NCBI GenBank assembly: GCA_963772935.1
Contig: CAVYZK010000002.1
Location: 1 to 64,000, forward strand
Reading direction: 5' to 3'
DNA length: 64,000 nucleotides
Source of the DNA: JANNNF01 sp963772935
GTDB lineage: Bacteria; Pseudomonadota; Alphaproteobacteria; Rhodobacterales; Rhodobacteraceae
Positions 61,465 to 64,000 of this stretch are shown here, piece after piece (within the stretch, counting starts at the first letter, position 1; every line of letters begins with the position of its first letter). The position numbers and the translations under genes were made by a program. The notes below the pieces were generated by a model. The model was not told the DNA's origin. It made no database searches and worked only from the letters and a program-made list of their open reading frames with translations.

Positions 61465-61705
61465 TGAGGGTCAGCCCGCCATTGGTTCGAGGGTTGGCCC
61501 GAATGATCGCAAGCTTCGCTCGCGCAACTGAGCCGGGAGCTGGGCATCAACCCGAAGACAGTTGCGAAGTGGCGAAAGCGTGTGACAGTTGAGGATATGA
61601 AGACCGGCCCGACATAACCGCGCTCAACGGTGCTGACGGAAGCCGAAGAAGCAGATGGTCGTCGCGTTCCGGCGCCATACGCTGTCGCCGCTGGATGACT
61701 TCCCG
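61407..61705 (+). pseudogene. Degenerate IS481-like transposase fragment
   Basis: Decayed N-terminal part of an insertion-sequence transposase. Pieces in several frames match the start of IS481-type proteins: MGQVRHGSATTTHAVRAAI, then the helix-turn-helix LSRELGINPKTVAKWRKR, VEDMKTGPT, a stop, PRSTVLTEAEEA, and in another frame VVAFRRHTLSPLDD. At least one stop and several frame changes are present, and the catalytic DDE part is missing. No terminal repeats were seen. Confidence 0.7.
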
Positions 61706-61929
61706 CCTGAAAGGGGGGGCAGGCCCCAAAAACCCTCAAAAGGCCCTCAGCAACCGCTGATATGGGCATGCCCACAAGAGTTGGATAGGCCCAAACAGGC
61801 CAAAGCACCGCGCCCAATGCCGTCACAGTGTGAGCCGGCTTTCGCGCGAGTGTATCCACATAGCCTCGGCCGAAAGCAGCCTGAAGGGGATGCGGCTCTG
61901 CTGATGACGTATCGCACCACAGCGGTCGC
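61706..61929. other. Intergenic stretch, no supported gene
   Basis: About 220 bases between the IS remnant and the DUF2461 fragment. A G-rich heptamer (GGGGGGG) lies near 61713. No gene, repeat or regulatory site can be supported. Confidence 0.5.
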
Positions 61930-62166
61930 TCAACTGCCGTGGCGGGTGCGCGGATCCCGGTTCAGGCGCGTAAAGCTGCGCCTTGGGTCAATTCCGGCCG
62001 TTGCTATCCGCGCGTCGTAGCGATCGGCGTTGTCGATGAACTGGTTGACGATTGCGATGAAGTTTTCGCGTGTGGCGTCCCACCTGTCGCGGTTGGCATC
62101 GACCCAAGCCTTGGAGTTATTCTCGCCAAGTTCGCGGAGAAATCGAAGGGTTTCGGCCCTGACCAT
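61930..62166 (-). pseudogene. DUF2461 (TIGR02453) protein, N-terminal fragment
   Basis: The frame from 62166 matches the start of DUF2461 proteins: LRFLRELGENNSKAWVDANRDRWDATRENFI, then RIATAGIDPRRSFTRLNRD. Where full-length members continue with an RFSKDK-like motif and another 140 residues, this one leaves the family after RLNRDPR and stops. Likely truncated by the same rearrangements that left the IS remnant next to it. Confidence 0.6.
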
Positions 62167-62217
62167 CGTGGCATTCCCCGCGTGACATGTTGCCCATCGG
62201 AGATAGGAGGTCACGGG

Positions 62218-62253
62218 CCAAAGTAAAGGTAGGCTACCCTACATTTACTTTGG
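62218..62253. repeat. Long inverted repeat at the 3' end of tetR
   Basis: Perfect 10-bp arms CCAAAGTAAA (62218-62227) and TTTACTTTGG (62244-62253) flank a 16-bp centre that itself contains GGTAG-G-CTACC. The TetR stop codon (62234-62236) lies in the centre. It may be an operator or terminator; no T run follows. Confidence 0.6.
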
Positions 62254-62890
62254 TGCCGTCCAGAAGGCCACTCCGAACCAGAACCTCGATGGCCTCATCG
62301 ACACACGGCTCTATCCTCTGGCGAAGATGTGCAAGGTCGACGCCGAACATCCCTTGAAGCTCCAGTGGATGCAGGGCCAGTTCGACAAACCGGCTGGCCG
62401 CCGGAATCGCGGCGGCGACGTCCGCAGGCAGATCACTTCCAGCAATCGCTTTCGCCGCGTGGGTAACCGACGCATCGAACCCAAGGCTGTATCCCATCCG
62501 CGCGATATTCGGGAATGTCTCAGCTTCGGCTGCCGAGACGCGCATGATGGCGATGACATCACGGGTTAAAGCACTTTGCCCCATGGCGATCCCCGCTTCA
62601 CGCAGGCGCTGCTGTGCGGTTCCTTCACTGGGCGCCACCGTCAGCCGACCGATCGCCGTATCAACGGACCGCCGTAGAACGGCCGTGAACAGTTCCTCCT
62701 TGTTACGATATCGCTTGTAGAGCGTCGTATTGCCAATCCGCGCTGATGCCGCGATCTTCTCCAGCGTGGTGCGGGCGTATCCTTCGCTCAGAAAGAAAAC
62801 CTCTGCCGCCCGCAGTATACGTCCATCGACCTCGCCGGCCTGACCCGCAGGCGGACGACCGAGCCTTGGCCCGTCGCGGTCAGAAGTCAT
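62234..62890 (-). CDS. TetR/AcrR family transcriptional regulator
   Basis: A 218-residue repressor. The N-terminal helix-turn-helix is LRAAEVFFLSEGYARTTLEKIAASARIGNTTLYKRYRNKEELF near residues 23-65. The C-terminal half is helical and ends in a TetR_C-type region (RVSAAEAETFPNIARMGYSLG). The start at 62890 is preferred; an in-frame ATG also lies at 62914. Its effector and target are unknown. It appears intact although its neighbours are decayed. Confidence 0.87.
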   Translation of the reverse strand: MTSDRDGPRLGRPPAGQAGEVDGRILRAAEVFFLSEGYARTTLEKIAASARIGNTTLYKRYRNKEELFTAVLRRSVDTAIGRLTVAPSEGTAQQRLREAGIAMGQSALTRDVIAIMRVSAAEAETFPNIARMGYSLGFDASVTHAAKAIAGSDLPADVAAAIPAASRFVELALHPLELQGMFGVDLAHLRQRIEPCVDEAIEVLVRSGLLDGTKVNVG

Positions 62891-63200
62891 TTTTCCGTCT
62901 TCGCCGTACACCATGGTAGCCTTGTCAGGGTCTTGGTTATCGCTGCGGTTGCCTGCCGGTTCTTCATACGATGGACTGTGTGCCGAAGGAATGTCTGCTT
63001 TTCAGCTTGGAACCGAGCAACGCTTGCCAGAGACGGACGGCAGGTCTGGGCCGCCTCTGCTATGGGGAGACGACAGTCAGATTCGGGATGCCTCCGCACC
63101 TGCGACGGAATTTTTGGCCCCAGGGATTTGGCGAGTACAATCCGCAGAGGAAGTCGTCCGAAACTGCATCAATCTCAAAGTTTGGACCGTTGTCATCGTC

Positions 63201-63590
63201 ATGACCGAGTGCGCTCCCGTCGCGCCCACCCGCGCGAAACAACCCGATGTGCTGCTGAAACCCGAGGCCAATACGGCAAGTCTTCTGGCTAAAACTTTGC
63301 CCAGGCTCTCTGGCGAGGCAACTTCCCAAGACCTCTGGCCCCTCATCGCCGAGGTGCATATCGCCGTGGGCAGCCTAACGTTGCACCTCAGCCGGGATGT
63401 TTTGGCACAGACATTTGGTCTGCCGCCCGATGCCCTGAACCCCGATGTGATGCACTTTCAACAGGCCCTTCAACGCCGTCGTCGCGGAGCCGAAACCCAC
63501 TTGGTCACCGGCCCCCCCGCCCCTCAGCCTGATCTTGTTGCGCAGCAAAACCTTGCCCGCGCGCATCGCTGGTGCCCGGCCTCACGGTAG
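63201..63590 (+). pseudogene. Probable site-specific recombinase, C-terminal fragment
   Basis: The frame resembles the C-terminal tail of alphaproteobacterial large serine recombinases: LPRLSGEATSQDLWPLIAEVHIAVGSLTLHL, later QRRRRGAETHLVTG and NLARAHRWCPASR, where intact members read RNLARAHRW before a DNA-binding helix. The catalytic domain is missing. Nothing upstream in the frame is recognised. The call rests on pattern memory and is moderate. Confidence 0.45.
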
Positions 63591-63647
63591 ACGAGGTGGT
63601 ACGATCGGCATGGATTGAAGGCCAACCACCTGTCCTACTGACGGACG

Positions 63648-63833
63648 TTGGCGCGGCAGGGCACCGGCTTTGACGACCTGCCACTTGCGGCTTCGCACGC
63701 CTATCACCTGACGACCTATCGCCAGCCAGTATCTGATATGGCCCGTGCATTGGGCCGGGTGCTGGACGACGGCGGGAGCAATACGACGGATGTGTTCCTG
63801 CCGGGCAGGTTCATCCAGCATGGGTCTGTCTGA
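63648..63833 (+). pseudogene. LacI-type regulator, C-terminal fragment
   Basis: The last part of the frame (GFDDLPLAASHAYHLTTYRQPVSDMARALGR, then VFLPGRFIQHGSV) matches the end of LacI-family effector domains, where PLTTVRQP and LPGELVxRGS are usual. The DNA-binding domain and most of the effector domain are absent. It is a truncated remnant. Confidence 0.6.
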
Positions 63834-63877
63834 TCGAAGCAGGCCCTCGAGTCTCTGTAGCTCTACCGACTGGGCTA
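63831..63877 (-). other. tRNA-like remnant
   Basis: The minus strand has an 18-base match (17 of 18) to a standard tRNA D-arm, ending GGTAGAGC, at 63860-63877, and a T-loop-like TTCGATC about 21 bases on. The spacing is too short for a complete tRNA and no acceptor stem pairs. It overlaps the end of the transporter frame. It could be a fragment of an att-site tRNA or chance. Confidence 0.25.
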
Positions 63878-64000
63878 AGGCACGCTCTGGCCGCAGTGTC
63901 GCGGTAGGGACAGGCATAGCACGGCGACGGCCAGGCCGATCACGGCAAGGCAGGTAAAAGCCAATCGGAAGCTTTCAACCCCCCTGCCCGTCTCACCCAC
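63875..64000 (-). CDS. Membrane transporter, C-terminal end (MFS-like)
   Basis: The frame is open from the window edge and codes 41 residues with one strong membrane segment (RLAFTCLAVIGLAVAVLCLSLPR) and a short basic tail. This is the usual end of a 12-helix major facilitator protein, but so short a piece cannot prove it. The gene starts outside the window. Confidence 0.4.
   Translation of the reverse strand: MGETGRGVESFRLAFTCLAVIGLAVAVLCLSLPRHCGQSVP

Noticed and set aside
63582..63917. 111-residue minus-strand frame near the end
   Set aside because: Antisense to the LacI fragment and overlapping the transporter end; no domain seen.
1..64000. CRISPR array, rRNA operon or prophage
   Set aside because: No regularly spaced identical repeats, no rRNA-like sequence and no phage structural genes were seen.

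Overview
The window is high-GC, gene-dense bacterial chromosome with the marks of an alphaproteobacterium of the order Rhodobacterales (Rhodobacter/Gemmobacter/Tabrizicola-like). The evidence is the fused Sat-CysC sulfate-activation enzyme, the lgt-midA-pgeF cluster, Lrp divergent from trxB, DUF1150 next to Hsp20, the atpHAGDC cluster without F0 genes, hisC-tyrC-extensin, a GTG-started ClpA, and small alphaproteobacterial families such as DUF465, DUF2125 and UbiK. No rRNA, complete tRNA, CRISPR array or prophage was seen.

Layout. 1-3182: tail of a carbohydrate ABC importer operon (binding protein, two permeases, ATPase). 3383-6913: ubiK, then lgt-midA-pgeF. 6914-7367: a gap with a possible structured RNA and palindromic repeats. 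7368-9559: Lrp/trxB and a solitary RES-domain gene. 9749-15682: sat-cysC, a RES/Xre toxin-antitoxin pair with its own inverted-repeat operator, DUF1150-Hsp20, DUF465, purEK and a small membrane protein. 15774-20945: hydrolase, Nudix, two GNATs, a DMT exporter, then groESL with CIRCE and a readable promoter. 21040-31008: TraB/GumN protein, lactonase-like hydrolase, RelBE pair, ppaC, a HAD protein preceded by an 11-bp repeat array, maoC-like gene, ribF, a cysteine-cluster protein, L-threonine aldolase, hydrolase, isomerase, prs. 31039-36346: H-type lectin and atpHAGDC. 36654-52872: methyltransferase, gloB, clpA, M23 peptidase, an ExbB-like/OmpA-like motor pair, ChaC, DUF2125, extensin-tyrC-hisC, YqhA, rpsD, Hint-domain protein, LpxR-like protein.

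53031-60961 is the most system-like locus. It is one tight minus-strand operon encoding an AmiC-like amide sensor, an AmiR-like ANTAR antiterminator, a complete peptide/nickel-type ABC importer and an acetamidase/formamidase. It is preceded by a leader with tandem hairpins and an intrinsic terminator, so the operon probably controls itself by amide-dependent antitermination.

61200-64000 is a decayed mobile-type zone holding an IS481-like transposase remnant, fragments of DUF2461, recombinase and LacI-type genes, an intact TetR gene and the end of a membrane transporter.

Six otherwise well-conserved genes carry seven single-base disruptions of frame. Each is repaired by removing one base. A uniform bias of this kind points to assembly or sequencing error rather than six independent gene deaths, and should be settled before any of these genes is called a pseudogene.
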